Shown: piece after piece, positions 17,127 through 27,600 of the stretch
Position numbering within the stretch: the stretch's first letter is position 1
Layout: every line of letters begins with the position of its first letter
NCBI RefSeq assembly: GCF_022440845.1
Contig: NZ_JAKNTO010000001.1
Coordinates: 2,418,001 to 2,482,000 of the forward strand
Reading direction: 5' to 3'
Length of the DNA: 64,000 nucleotides
Origin: Ruminococcus sp. OA3
GTDB taxonomy: Bacteria > Bacillota > Clostridia > Lachnospirales > Lachnospiraceae
The notes under the pieces: model-generated
Databases searched by the model: none
Seen by the model: the letters and a program-made list of their open reading frames with translations, nothing else
What the model was told of the DNA's origin: nothing
Translations under genes and position numbers: made by a program

Positions 17127-17585
17127 GTGAAATTATCAACGAAAGGCAGATATGGTCTGAGAGCACTGATCGACCTCGCGGTTTACAGTGAGGAGGAGGC
17201 TGTCTCCATACAGAGTATTGCCAAAAGACAGAATATCTCCGACAGTTATCTGGAACAGCTGATGCGAATGCTCAGGAAAGCAGATATCGTTGTCAGCGTC
17301 AGGGGCGCACAGGGCGGATACCGTCTTGCAAGGCCGGCCACGGAAATCTCTGTGGGAGATGTGCTGCGTGCGCTGGAAGGCAGCCTTGAGGCTGTCACCT
17401 GTCCGGGAAATCAGGAGAACAATGGCTGCGAGGGCGCAGACTTATGTGTAACAAGGTATGTATGGCAAAAGATTAATGACAGTATCACACAGGCGGTAGA
17501 CAGCATCATGATCGATCATCTGGCAGAGGAAAGCCGTAAGATTCAGGAGAAGGGACTGTCCCTGTCTTCAACCTGTAATAATTGA
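17127..17585 (+). CDS. iscR: Rrf2-family regulator, IscR-like
   Basis: 152 residues from a GTG that has GGAAGGTG 5 nt upstream; the products in this family begin with KLSTKGRYGLRAL, as here. An N-terminal winged helix ('ISDSYLEQLMRMLRKADIVVSVRGAQGGYRLA') is followed by three Cys in 'TCPGNQENNGCEGADLC', the spacing used to hold a [2Fe-2S] cluster in IscR. It probably senses the cell's Fe-S status and controls the nifS-nifU-mnmA genes that follow 11 nt downstream. The gene assignment is by family and context; a cysteine-metabolism regulator (CymR) is the main alternative. Confidence 0.85.
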   Translation: MKLSTKGRYGLRALIDLAVYSEEEAVSIQSIAKRQNISDSYLEQLMRMLRKADIVVSVRGAQGGYRLARPATEISVGDVLRALEGSLEAVTCPGNQENNGCEGADLCVTRYVWQKINDSITQAVDSIMIDHLAEESRKIQEKGLSLSSTCNN

Positions 17586-17596
17586 GGAGTGTTAAA

Positions 17597-18787
17597 ATGG
17601 GAAAAATGATATATCTGGATAATGCAGCAACAACAAAAACAGCACCTGAAGTAGTGGAAGCAATGCTTCCGTACTTTTCAGAATATTATGGGAACCCGTC
17701 CAGCATTTATGAGCTGGCGACTACCAGTAAAACAGCCATCACAAAGGCGAGAGAGGAAATTGCCGGTGTGCTGAATGCGAAGCCGGAGGAGATTTATTTT
17801 ACAGCAGGAGGAAGTGAGTCGGATAACTGGGCATTGAAGGCGGCGTTTGAAGCTTACAGGGACAAAGGAAATCATATTATTACTACCAAAATCGAACATC
17901 ATGCGATTTTGCATACGTGTGAGTATCTGGAGAAAAACGGAGCAGACATCACCTATCTCGATGTAGATGAGCACGGTCTTGTGGATCTGCAGGAACTGCA
18001 GAAAGCGATCACTGAGAATACGATACTGATTTCCATTATGTTTGCAAATAATGAGATTGGCACAGTACAGCCGGTTGAAGAGATCGGAAGGATCGCGAAA
18101 GAACACGGCGTCCTGTTTCACACAGATGCAGTACAGGCTTTCGGACAGCTTCCCATCGATGTAGATGATTGCAATATTGATATGCTTTCTTCCAGCGCGC
18201 ATAAGATCAACGGACCGAAAGGCATCGGTTTTCTCTACATCCGCAAGGGTGTGAAAATACGTTCCTTTATCCACGGAGGAGCGCAGGAGAGAAAGCGCCG
18301 TGCGGGAACAGAAAACGTACCGGGAATCGTTGGGTACGGATGCGCTGCGAAACGGGCCGCCGACACGATGCAAGAGCGGACACAGAGAGAATGCGAACTG
18401 CGAGATTATATGGCACAGCGGATATTAAAAGAAGTGCCTTTTACACGCCTGAATGGACATCCGTCGAAGCGCCTGCCGAATAACGTCAATATAAGCTTCC
18501 AGTTTATCGAGGGAGAATCTCTGCTGATCATGCTGGACATGGAAGGAATCTGTGCGTCGAGCGGTTCGGCATGTACATCGGGCTCACTCGATCCGTCACA
18601 CGTGCTTCTGGCGATCGGACTTCCGCATGAGATCGCACATGGATCCCTGAGGCTGACGCTCAGTGACGAGACGACAAAAGATGAGGTAGATACCGTGGTA
18701 GAAGCGATTAAAAAGATTGTAAACCGTCTGAGAGAGATGTCTCCATTATATGAAGATTTCGTAAAAAAACAGGCGGCGGCCAGATAA
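17597..18787 (+). CDS. nifS: Cysteine desulfurase, NifS/IscS type
   Basis: 396 residues; ATG at 17597 is 7 nt after GAGGAG. 'MIYLDNAATT' at the N-terminus, 'SSSAHKINGPKGIGFLYI' with the PLP-binding Lys, and 'CASSGSACTSGS' with the persulfide Cys mark the NifS/IscS group. It takes sulfur from cysteine and hands it to the scaffold NifU for Fe-S clusters and to MnmA for tRNA thiolation, and both partner genes follow immediately. Confidence 0.95.
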   Translation: MGKMIYLDNAATTKTAPEVVEAMLPYFSEYYGNPSSIYELATTSKTAITKAREEIAGVLNAKPEEIYFTAGGSESDNWALKAAFEAYRDKGNHIITTKIEHHAILHTCEYLEKNGADITYLDVDEHGLVDLQELQKAITENTILISIMFANNEIGTVQPVEEIGRIAKEHGVLFHTDAVQAFGQLPIDVDDCNIDMLSSSAHKINGPKGIGFLYIRKGVKIRSFIHGGAQERKRRAGTENVPGIVGYGCAAKRAADTMQERTQRECELRDYMAQRILKEVPFTRLNGHPSKRLPNNVNISFQFIEGESLLIMLDMEGICASSGSACTSGSLDPSHVLLAIGLPHEIAHGSLRLTLSDETTKDEVDTVVEAIKKIVNRLREMSPLYEDFVKKQAAAR

Positions 18788-18829
18788 TAGTCAGACAGAC
18801 AAAACAGGAGAAGAATAAGGAGAAAAACC

Positions 18830-19273
18830 ATGTATAGTGAAAAAGTAATGGATCATTTTCAGAATCCGCGCAATGTAGGAGAGATAGAGAACGCCAGCGG
18901 CGTCGGAACTGTGGGAAATGCAAAATGCGGTGATATCATGCGCATCTATCTGGACATTGATGATAAGGGAATTATCAATGACTGCAAGTTCAAGACATTT
19001 GGCTGCGGTGCTGCGGTTGCAACGAGCAGTATGGCAACAGAACTTGTGAAAGGAAAAAACATAGAGGAGGCCCTGAAGGTGACAAATAAAGCAGTGATGG
19101 AGGCGCTCGACGGGCTTCCGCCTGTCAAAGTACACTGTTCCCTTCTGGCAGAAGAGGCGATCCATGCGGCTCTCTGGGATTATGCTGAGAAACACCATAT
19201 TCAGATTGAAGGTCTGGAGAAGCCCAAATCAGATATCCATGAAGGGGAAGAAGAGGAAGAGGAAACATATTAA
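18830..19273 (+). CDS. nifU: Fe-S cluster scaffold protein, NifU N-terminal/IscU type
   Basis: 147 residues. The three cluster-ligand Cys are at 33 (AKCGD), 59 (FGCGAA) and 103 (VHCSLL), with the conserved Asp35 beside the first. The C-terminus is a short acidic tail (EGEEEEEETY), and the NifU ferredoxin and Nfu domains are absent, so it is the IscU-like form. RBS is AAGGAG (18817-18822). Its stop overlaps the mnmA start (TAATG), implying translational coupling. Confidence 0.93.
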   Translation: MYSEKVMDHFQNPRNVGEIENASGVGTVGNAKCGDIMRIYLDIDDKGIINDCKFKTFGCGAAVATSSMATELVKGKNIEEALKVTNKAVMEALDGLPPVKVHCSLLAEEAIHAALWDYAEKHHIQIEGLEKPKSDIHEGEEEEEETY

Positions 19274-20355
19274 TGGTGAAAAAGAAAGTCGTCGTCGGCA
19301 TGTCCGGAGGGGTTGATTCCTCCGTGGCAGCCTGGCTTTTGAAGGAGCAGGGATACGATGTAATCGGAGTCACCATGCAGATCTGGCAGGATGAGGAAGA
19401 AACAGTGCAGGAAGAGAATGGCGGCTGCTGCGGACTGAGTGCGGTGGAGGATGCGAGAAGAGTTGCTGCATCTCTTGGGATTCCTCATTATGTGATGAAC
19501 TTTAAAAAAGAGTTTAAAGAGTATGTAATGGATTACTTTATTGCGGAATATCAAGGCGGTAAGACGCCGAATCCATGCATTGCCTGCAACAGGTATGTAA
19601 AGTGGGAATCACTGCTGAGGAGAAGCATTGAGATCGGCGCGGACTATATTGCGACGGGTCATTATGCGAGGATTGCACAGCTGTCAAATGGGAGATATGC
19701 GATCCAAAACTCCAAAACAGCTGCAAAAGACCAGACATATGCCCTCTATAATCTGACGCAGGAACAGCTGTCCCACACGCTGATGCCGGCTGGTGAATAT
19801 ACCAAGGATGAAATAAGGAAAATGGCGGAAGACATTGGACTGGCTGTGGCACATAAACCTGACAGCCAGGAGATTTGTTTTGTACCGGATAATGATTATG
19901 CCAGATTTATCGATGAAGCGACCGGCATCAAGGCAAGACCCGGGAACTTTGTCACAGCCGGCGGTGAGGTCATCGGTCAGCATAAAGGTATCATACATTA
20001 TACTGTGGGCCAGCGAAAAGGTCTTGGGCTTTCTATGGGACGTCCTGTTTTTGTCACGGAAATCAGGCCTGAGACGAATGAAGTGGTCATTGGAGATAAT
20101 GACGAGGTATTTCAGAAGACTCTGCGCGCCAATCGGTTGAATTTCATGGCAGTGGAAGAGATAAGGACCGGGGAAGAAAGAGAATTTCTTGTAAAGATCC
20201 GGTATAACCACAAAGGAGCTCCGTGCATCGTGAAGCGCACGGGGCCGGACGAGGTGCTGTGTACTTTTTATGAACCCCAGCGTGCTGTTACACCGGGCCA
20301 GGCGGCGGTATTTTATGAAGGAGATTATGTGGCAGGGGGAGGTACGATCTTATGA
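19273..20355 (+). CDS. mnmA: tRNA-specific 2-thiouridylase MnmA
   Basis: 360 residues, typical length. The PP-loop 'VGMSGGVDSSVAAWLL' is at the N-terminus, the two catalytic Cys lie in 'TPNPCIACNRYVKW' and 'SQEICFVPD', and 'TGHYARI' and 'KDQTYALYNL' are family hallmarks. It activates U34 of tRNA-Lys/Glu/Gln with ATP and inserts sulfur delivered by the cysteine desulfurase encoded two genes upstream. Its stop overlaps the next start by 4 nt. Confidence 0.96.
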   Translation: MVKKKVVVGMSGGVDSSVAAWLLKEQGYDVIGVTMQIWQDEEETVQEENGGCCGLSAVEDARRVAASLGIPHYVMNFKKEFKEYVMDYFIAEYQGGKTPNPCIACNRYVKWESLLRRSIEIGADYIATGHYARIAQLSNGRYAIQNSKTAAKDQTYALYNLTQEQLSHTLMPAGEYTKDEIRKMAEDIGLAVAHKPDSQEICFVPDNDYARFIDEATGIKARPGNFVTAGGEVIGQHKGIIHYTVGQRKGLGLSMGRPVFVTEIRPETNEVVIGDNDEVFQKTLRANRLNFMAVEEIRTGEEREFLVKIRYNHKGAPCIVKRTGPDEVLCTFYEPQRAVTPGQAAVFYEGDYVAGGGTIL

Positions 20356-21146
20356 TTTCCGACTATCATCTGCATACATTTTTTTCCGGTGACAGCAAGG
20401 CGGATCCACACGTGATGGCGGACCGGGCGATCGAACTGGGGATGGAATCCATATGTTTTACCGATCACATGGATACAGACAGTGAGGATCCGGAATTTAT
20501 CCTGGATACGGATGCCTATATTCCTTATATGCAGGATCTGCGGGAGGAATACAAAGGGAGACTAAAGGTCCGGATCGGTGTCGAGATCGGCATGCAGCCG
20601 CATCTGGCTGAGAGGCACCGGGAATATGTAAAGCAGTATCCGTTTGATTTTGTGATAGCGTCATTACATCTGGTGGACGGCAAAGACCCGTATTATCCGG
20701 AAGTGTTCGAGGGCAGAGAAGACCGGGAAGTATATCGGAGTTATCTGGAATCTTTGCTGGAAAATGTACAGGCTTTTGGCGAGTTTCAGGTCCTTGGGCA
20801 TATAGATTACGTTGTCAGGTACGGTGTGCATAAGGCATTACAATATGGGTATGATGAATACAGAGATATCATAGATGCGATTCTTAAGCATATTATAGAG
20901 TCAGGCTGTGGTATGGAGATCAATACGGCAGGGTTAAAAAAAGGTCTGGGTTTTCCGAACCCACATTATGATATCATCCGAAGGTACCGAGAACTGGGAG
21001 GGGAAATACTTACCCTCGGGTCAGATGCGCACGCTCCTGAAGATATAGGATTTGATTTTATGGCGGTTTCTGACTATTTGAGAACGGTTGGATACCGTTA
21101 CGTGATGGATTTTGAAGGAAAAAGACCGAAATTTGTACAATTGTAA
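20352..21146 (+). CDS. Histidinol-phosphatase, PHP (HisJ) family
   Basis: 264 residues. The PHP metal motif 'DYHLHTFFSGD' is at the N-terminus, with further metal ligands in 'CFTDHMD', 'GVEIGM', 'ASLHLVDG', 'GHIDYVVR' and 'GSDAHAPEDIG'. HisJ dephosphorylates L-histidinol phosphate in histidine synthesis, but no other his gene is present here, so a different phosphoester cannot be excluded. It is translationally coupled to mnmA (ATGA overlap) and ends the operon. Confidence 0.85.
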   Translation: MISDYHLHTFFSGDSKADPHVMADRAIELGMESICFTDHMDTDSEDPEFILDTDAYIPYMQDLREEYKGRLKVRIGVEIGMQPHLAERHREYVKQYPFDFVIASLHLVDGKDPYYPEVFEGREDREVYRSYLESLLENVQAFGEFQVLGHIDYVVRYGVHKALQYGYDEYRDIIDAILKHIIESGCGMEINTAGLKKGLGFPNPHYDIIRRYRELGGEILTLGSDAHAPEDIGFDFMAVSDYLRTVGYRYVMDFEGKRPKFVQL

Positions 21147-21181
21147 CAAAAATCGAATTTTAATCATGCATGAAGTTTTAC

Positions 21182-21247
21182 TTGAATTTTTGTCACAAAT
21201 TGGGTAGAATAGCAGTTAGTGAAGCTTCCCACCGTAAATCGGAAGCT
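21182..21247 (+). promoter_or_regulatory. gap operon promoter and leader hairpin
   Basis: TTGAAT (21182-21187), 17 bp, TAGAAT (21205-21210). The untranslated leader then carries AGCTTCC (21223-21229) and GGAAGCT (21241-21247), a 7-bp stem that may stabilise this abundant message; it has no T tract. Confidence 0.75.
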
Positions 21248-21288
21248 CAGTACCACGATCACAGCAAAGAATTAGGAGGAAATTAAAG

Positions 21289-22302
21289 ATGGCAGTAAAA
21301 GTAGCAATCAATGGTTTTGGACGTATCGGTCGTCTGGCATTCAGACAGATGTTTGGAGCAGAAGGTTATGAGGTAGTGGCAATCAACGATTTAACATCCC
21401 CGAAAATGCTCGCACATTTATTGAAATATGATTCTTCACAGGGAAGATATGCATTGGGCGATACGGTAAAGGCCGGAGATGATTCCATTACTGTAGATGG
21501 AAAAGAAATTAAAATCTATGCAAAAGCTGACGCTGCTGAACTTCCTTGGGGAGAGATCGGCGTTGACGTAGTTCTGGAATGCACAGGTTTCTATACATCC
21601 AAAGACAAAGCATCTGCACATATTAAGGCAGGAGCAAGAAAGGTAGTTATCTCCGCTCCGGCTGGAAATGATCTTCCTACTATTGTTTATAATGTAAATC
21701 ATGATACACTGAAACCAGAAGACACCGTTATCTCTGCAGCTTCCTGTACAACAAACTGTCTGGCACCGATGGCACAGGCGCTTAATAACCTGGCACCGGT
21801 ACAGAGCGGTATCATGAGCACGATCCATGCTTACACAGGCGATCAGATGATCCTTGACGGACCGCAGAAAAAAGGCGACTTGAGAAGATCCCGTGCCGGC
21901 GCACTGAATATCGTGCCGAACAGTACTGGTGCTGCAAAAGCAATCGGCCTGGTTATCCCGGAACTGAATGGTAAACTGATCGGTTCTGCTCAGCGTGTTC
22001 CGACTCCTACCGGCTCTACAACAATTCTGGTAGCAGTAGTTAAGGGAAGCGTAAGCGTAGACCAGATTAACGAAGCTATGAAAAACGCGGCAACAGAATC
22101 TTTTGGATACAACGAAGAAGAGATCGTATCCAGCGATGTTATCGGTATGACATACGGATCTCTGTTTGATGCAACGCAGACAATGGTATCTCCTCTTGAA
22201 AACGGCGATACACAGGTTCAGGTTGTATCCTGGTATGACAATGAAAATTCATACGTTAGCCAGATGGTTCGCACAATCAAATTCTTCTCAGAACTGGCTT
22301 AA
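21289..22302 (+). CDS. gap: Glyceraldehyde-3-phosphate dehydrogenase
   Basis: 337 residues, ATG preceded by TAGGAGGAAATTAAAG. The Rossmann start '[16 protein letters not shown]', the catalytic Cys153 in '[12 protein letters not shown]', and the C-terminal '[13 protein letters not shown]' are canonical. It oxidises glyceraldehyde 3-phosphate with NAD+ and phosphate in glycolysis. Asp33 near the end of the second strand ('VVAINDLT') points to NAD rather than NADP. It heads a gap-pgk-tpi group but has its own terminator, so it is probably also transcribed alone at high level. Confidence 0.97.
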   Translation: MAVKVAINGFGRIGRLAFRQMFGAEGYEVVAINDLTSPKMLAHLLKYDSSQGRYALGDTVKAGDDSITVDGKEIKIYAKADAAELPWGEIGVDVVLECTGFYTSKDKASAHIKAGARKVVISAPAGNDLPTIVYNVNHDTLKPEDTVISAASCTTNCLAPMAQALNNLAPVQSGIMSTIHAYTGDQMILDGPQKKGDLRRSRAGALNIVPNSTGAAKAIGLVIPELNGKLIGSAQRVPTPTGSTTILVAVVKGSVSVDQINEAMKNAATESFGYNEEEIVSSDVIGMTYGSLFDATQTMVSPLENGDTQVQVVSWYDNENSYVSQMVRTIKFFSELA

Positions 22303-22322
22303 TTAGTTTTCAAGATCCAAAG

Positions 22323-22354
22323 GGGTCCGGTCTTATAGGACCGGACCCTCTTTT
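22323..22354 (+). terminator. Terminator after gap
   Basis: GGGTCCGGTC (22323-22332) and GACCGGACCC (22339-22348) make a perfect 10-bp stem with a TTATAG loop, followed by TCTTTT. Confidence 0.93.
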
Positions 22355-22389
22355 AATACGATTATGGAATGATCTAAAGGAGGATTTTT

Positions 22390-23598
22390 ATGCTGAATAA
22401 AAAATCAGTAGATGATATCAATGTAAAAGGCCGAAGAGTGCTGGTAAGATGTGACTTTAATGTTCCGTTGAAAGACGGCAGCATCACGGACGAGAACAGA
22501 CTGGTTGCAGCCCTGCCGACAATCAAAAAACTGATCGCTGACGGGGGCCGTGTCATCTTATGTTCCCATCTGGGTAAACCAAAGGGAGAACCGAAACCCG
22601 AGCTTTCCCTTGCACCGGTAGCGGTAAGACTTACTCAGCTGCTTGGACAGGAAGTTAAATTTGCTGCAGACCCGGAAGTAGTCGGTGCCAATGCCAGGGC
22701 AGCTGTTGAATCGATGAAAGACGGAGATGTGATACTGCTGGAAAATACACGTTACCGTGCAGAAGAGACGAAGAACGGAGAGGCATTCAGCGAAGAACTT
22801 GCATCTCTGTGCGAAGTGTTCGTAAATGATGCATTCGGAACGGCACACAGAGCACACTGCTCGAACGTGGGCGTGACAAAATACGTAGAAACCTGTGTTG
22901 TCGGTTATCTGATGCAGAAAGAAATAGATTTTCTCGGAAATGCAGTAAATAATCCGAATCGTCCGTTTGTAGCGATTCTGGGAGGAGCAAAAGTTGCAGA
23001 TAAATTAAATGTTATTGCAAATTTACTGGAAAAATGCGATACTTTAATTATCGGCGGCGGCATGGCGTATACCTTCCTGAAAGCAAAAGGCGGACAGATC
23101 GGTACTTCCCTCGTTGATGACGAAAAACTTGAATACTGTAAGGAAATGATCGAGAAGGCGGAAAAACTCGGTAAGAGGTTATTGCTTCCGGTTGACACTA
23201 CCATCACCAGCGAATTTCCGTCACCGATCGATGCGCCGGTTGAGACGCAGATCGTTGCTTCTGATTCCATTCCGGCTGACATGATGGGACTGGATATCGG
23301 AACCGAGACCGCTAAAATGTATGCGGAAGCTGTGAAGACGGCGAAGACAGTTGTATGGAACGGACCTATGGGGGTATTTGAAAACCCGATCCTGGCAAAA
23401 GGAACCATCGCTGTAGCGGAGGCACTTGCTGAGACGGATGCGACAACGATCATCGGAGGCGGTGATTCCGCAGCAGCAGTCAATCAGCTGGGCTTTGGTG
23501 ACAAGATGTCACACATCTCTACAGGCGGTGGAGCGTCCCTTGAATTCCTGGAGGGAAAAGAACTCCCAGGTGTAGCCGCAGCAGATAATCTAAGCTGA
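22390..23598 (+). CDS. pgk: Phosphoglycerate kinase
   Basis: 402 residues; AAAGGAGG lies 9 nt before the ATG. Features: '[15 protein letters not shown]', 'CSHLGKPKG', '[11 protein letters not shown]' with the substrate-binding residues, '[14 protein letters not shown]', and the nucleotide-binding '[11 protein letters not shown]' followed by '[15 protein letters not shown]'. It makes ATP and 3-phosphoglycerate from 1,3-bisphosphoglycerate. It is separated from gap by a terminator and from tpiA by a 138-nt gap containing a hairpin. Confidence 0.97.
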   Translation: MLNKKSVDDINVKGRRVLVRCDFNVPLKDGSITDENRLVAALPTIKKLIADGGRVILCSHLGKPKGEPKPELSLAPVAVRLTQLLGQEVKFAADPEVVGANARAAVESMKDGDVILLENTRYRAEETKNGEAFSEELASLCEVFVNDAFGTAHRAHCSNVGVTKYVETCVVGYLMQKEIDFLGNAVNNPNRPFVAILGGAKVADKLNVIANLLEKCDTLIIGGGMAYTFLKAKGGQIGTSLVDDEKLEYCKEMIEKAEKLGKRLLLPVDTTITSEFPSPIDAPVETQIVASDSIPADMMGLDIGTETAKMYAEAVKTAKTVVWNGPMGVFENPILAKGTIAVAEALAETDATTIIGGGDSAAAVNQLGFGDKMSHISTGGGASLEFLEGKELPGVAAADNLS

Positions 23599-23649
23599 AA
23601 ACCTGGAGAATGCGAGTCGCAGACGAAGCGTGAACTTAGTATGAAGCTT

Positions 23650-23674
23650 GTTCGATGACCGTCGGGCATCGAAC
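23650..23674 (+). other. Hairpin in the pgk-tpiA spacer
   Basis: GTTCGATG (23650-23657) and CATCGAAC (23667-23674) form a perfect 8-bp stem without a T tract. It may act as an mRNA processing or stability element. Confidence 0.5.
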
Positions 23675-23736
23675 TTCCTATGCCGGCATATAGAATTATG
23701 CGGCTAAAGAAACCAAAAAGAAAAGAGGATAAGAAA

Positions 23737-24486
23737 ATGGCAAGAAGAAAAATTATCGCAGGTAACTGGAAAATGAACATGACTCCAAGTGAGGCTGTTG
23801 AGCTGGTAAACACACTGAAACCACTTGTTGCAAGTGATGATGTTGATGTAGTATTCTGTGTACCCGCTATCGATATCATTCCGGTTATGGAAGCCTGCAA
23901 AGGGAGCAACATCGAAGTCGGTGCGGAAAACATGTACTTTGAGGAAAAAGGCGCTTACACAGGAGAAATTTCTCCGGCAATGCTGACAGATGTTGGAGTA
24001 AAATACGTAGTTCTGGGCCATTCTGAGAGAAGAGAATATTTTGCAGAGACAAGTGAAACAGTGAATAAGAAAATGCTCAAGGCTTTCGAACACGGCATCA
24101 CACCGATCATGTGCTGTGGTGAATCTCTGGAGCAGAGAGAGCAGGGCGTGACCATGGATTTTATCCGCCAGCAGGTGAAAGTTGGATTCTTAAATGTAAC
24201 TGCAGATCAGGCAAAGACAGCTGTCATCGCGTATGAGCCAATCTGGGCGATCGGAACCGGCAAAACTGCGACAACAGAACAGGCACAGGAAGTATGCGCA
24301 GCTATCCGTGCATGCATCGCAGAGATCTATGATGAGGCGACTGCAGAAGCTATCCGTATCCAGTACGGCGGATCTGTAAATGCTGCTACAGCACCGGAAC
24401 TGTTTGCACAGGCAGACATCGACGGCGGCCTGGTAGGCGGCGCTGCACTGAAACCAGATTTCGGTAAGATTGTAAATTACAAATAA
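23737..24486 (+). CDS. tpiA: Triosephosphate isomerase
   Basis: 249 residues from the ATG at 23737, with AAGAGGAT upstream; it begins [12 protein letters not shown] as expected (Asn and Lys of the active site). The catalytic His is in '[11 protein letters not shown]' and the Glu in '[15 protein letters not shown]', with the phosphate-binding loop 'IQYGGSVN' and 'GGLVGGAAL'. It interconverts dihydroxyacetone phosphate and glyceraldehyde 3-phosphate. A strong terminator follows. Confidence 0.97.
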   Translation: MARRKIIAGNWKMNMTPSEAVELVNTLKPLVASDDVDVVFCVPAIDIIPVMEACKGSNIEVGAENMYFEEKGAYTGEISPAMLTDVGVKYVVLGHSERREYFAETSETVNKKMLKAFEHGITPIMCCGESLEQREQGVTMDFIRQQVKVGFLNVTADQAKTAVIAYEPIWAIGTGKTATTEQAQEVCAAIRACIAEIYDEATAEAIRIQYGGSVNAATAPELFAQADIDGGLVGGAALKPDFGKIVNYK

Positions 24487-24505
24487 ATAAAAGACTTGAA
24501 AAAAG

Positions 24506-24540
24506 GCTTCTCTCGGTGATATTGGAGAGAAGCTTTTTTT
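24506..24540 (+). terminator. Terminator after tpiA
   Basis: GCTTCTCTC (24506-24514) pairs with GAGAGAAGC (24525-24533), followed by seven T. Confidence 0.93.
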
Positions 24541-24613
24541 GACAGTGGGAGATGGCAGCGGCAAAATATGAGGGAGGGAATACTCGACGGAACAGTCCTG
24601 TATCATAAATATA

Positions 24614-27600
24614 ATGATGAAAAAGAAAAAATGGGTTAAAGTTGGATTCATTATAGGGTTTTTGTTAACAATATGCCTGAGTTGGGAGATTTATGCAGGC
24701 AGTGGGGAAAGCATAGATGATGCTACAGAAGTACCCGAAGAGATTGAATGTACATATAATGCGCACAATACGCAGGATGGAAGAAATCTGCATAACGAAT
24801 ATATGTACAGTGATGTAATGCTGTTTGATGCGATTGGCACGAATACTGTTTCGGCAGATCTGGCCAGGGCTTCGGTTGCGTTGGCTACGGCCGCTTATAC
24901 GGATTATTATGTTCAGGAGGGACTTGAGAGCATGGGCTTTCAGATCCTTCAGACTTCAGAATATTACAAAAAAGAAACCACTTATCTGGATAATGACCAT
25001 GTGGCTTATATGATTGCCAATAAAAAAGTCCGGTATCAGGATGAAGTTTATAACATTTATGTGGTTCCAGTACGTGGAACGCCCGCAAACTGTGAATGGT
25101 ACAGTAATTTTAATCTGGGATACGGAAACGATCATAAAGGATTTTATAAAGCTGCGGATGAAGTGATAGAAGCGATCAGAGGCTGCAGAGACAGCCAGTA
25201 CGATCCGGAGCATACGATTATCTGGACAATGGGACATAGCCGCGGAGCGGCAGCTGCAAATATTATCGCAGGAAAATTGTCTCAGAGTGAAGACTGTGCA
25301 GCTGCTAATAATATTTTGGGATATACTTTTGCCTGTCCAAATGTAAGCAGGAATGCAGATGAAGGAATATCAAATATTTATAATTTTAATAATCTAGGTG
25401 ACCCGATTACAGCGATTCCGCTGGAGGAGTGGGGGTTTAAAAGATTTGGACAAACAATTCCTCTGTCTGAAACGGATTATGACAACTTTAAACAGCAGTT
25501 TCAGAGAGTAACCGGGAAATCATACGAGGCAACCTTAAGCACTACCGGGTTTGTTGATGGATTGAAGACAATAGCGAGCTCGCAGACAGCATATAATTTT
25601 CCTAAAAATCAGTATTTGTTCAGAGTAGCAGCATATTTTCTGGGAGGTCATAAAGATTGGTCAGCTAATCTTACAACGATACTGGGTGGTTCCTTGTTGC
25701 TGCCATTAAGAGTCTGCATAGCTTTGAATGATTGGGCGAGGGTAACTACGGTATCGGCGCTGCGTTCTGTGAAGACGGCTTCTCTGGATGATCTCTTAAT
25801 AAAGATTAATGAAGCTATCACAGAAGCAGAATCAATGGATCAGAAACAGTGGATGTACTGGAAGAGCAGCAATCAGGGGTTGCGGGAGGAAATTCAGGAA
25901 AAACAGGAAATAGAGATAAATGAACCGGAGGATTTAAAAGCTGCAAGAACGCAGTTAAAAGAGGACATTGGTGCAGTTACCGATCTGTTTAATAATATGG
26001 AAAGTATTTTATACCTCTTTTATGATACAGATGGAAATCCGGCGAGTGCTGTCATGCATGGACATGCTATGGAATCTTATGTGTTATGGATGAATTCTAT
26101 CTATTACGGATATGAAGGATGGTATGGATATGAAGATCCGCTGGGTTTGATAAAAGAAATTAATTCAGGAGAAAGCTATATTGGAGAAGCATGTTTTTAC
26201 GACTGTGAGAGTCTGCAGGAAGTAGTGATTGCAGACAGTGTGCGAAGAGCCGGAAAATATGCGTTTAATAGCTGCGGATCACTGAAAAAAATCATGCTTC
26301 CGATCGATCTGGAGTATGTTTACCGTGAGCCCAGGGCAGGATCATCGGATTATTGCGGAACGTTTTACGAAACGTATAACATTGAAGAAATCGTGTATAC
26401 AAAAGGCGTAAGCGGTGTGATGCCGGACAAGGAGAATGCCATCGACTCAACAGGTCAGCTCCCGAAAAACTATTACTACGGATTGGAGCAGCAGTCTTCA
26501 GGAAATCTGCAGAAGGTAAGCTTTGATGAAGGGATTACCCGGATTGGCGATTGTGCTTTTAGAAGATGTGCAGTATTGAAAGAAGTGAACCTGCCGGAAA
26601 GCGTAACGAGCATGGGAGCTTACGCGTTTCAGGGATGCTGGGGACTGGAACTGAATTCCCTGCCGCAGGGTCTGCAGGAAATGGGCGACTATTGTTTTGC
26701 AGACAGTGGTTTGTCAAGCGAACAGTTATCTGCGAAGGGAAAGATCGGACGATACGTTTTTGCAGGGAGCGGGATTAAAAGCATCGTGTTTGGTGAAGAT
26801 ATATCGGAAATACCGGAGGGATTTTGCTATAATTGCGACAGTCTGCAGGAAGTAGTGATTGCAGACAGTGTGCGAAGAGCCGGAAAATATGCGTTTAATA
26901 GCTGCGGATCACTGAAAAAAATCATGCTTCCGATCGATCTGGAGTATGTTTACCGTGAGCCCAGGGCAGGATCATCGGATTATTGCGGAACGTTTTACGA
27001 AACGTATAACATTGAAGAAATCGTGTATACAAAAGGCGTAAGCGGTGTGATGCCGGACAAGGAGAATGCCATCGACTCAACAGGTCAGCTCCCGAAAAAC
27101 TATTACTACGGATTGGAGCAGCAGTCTTCAGGAAATCTGCAGAAGGTAAGCTTTGATGAAGGGATTACCCGGATTGGCGATTGTGCTTTTAGAAGATGTG
27201 CAGTATTGAAAGAAGTGAACCTGCCGGAAAGCGTAACGAGCATGGGAGCTTACGCGTTTCAGGGATGCTGGGGACTGGAACTGAATTCCCTGCCGCAGGG
27301 TCTGCAGGAAATGGGCGACTATTGTTTTGCAGACAGTGGTTTGTCAAGCGAACAGTTATCTGCGAAGGGAAAGATCGGACGATACGTTTTTGCAGGGAGC
27401 GGGATTAAAAGCATCGTGTTTGGTGAAGATATATCGGAAATACCGGAGGGATTTTGCTATAATTGCGACAGTCTGCAGGAAGTAGTGATTGCAGACAGTG
27501 TGCGAAGAGCCGGAAAATATGCGTTTAATAGCTGCGGATCACTGAAAAAAATCATGCTTCCGATCGATCTGGAGTATGTTTACCGTGAGCCCAGGGCAGG

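Noticed and set aside
22905-23483. 192-codon Ser-rich open frame antisense to pgk
   Set aside because: Product of pgk codon usage read on the other strand; no start signal.
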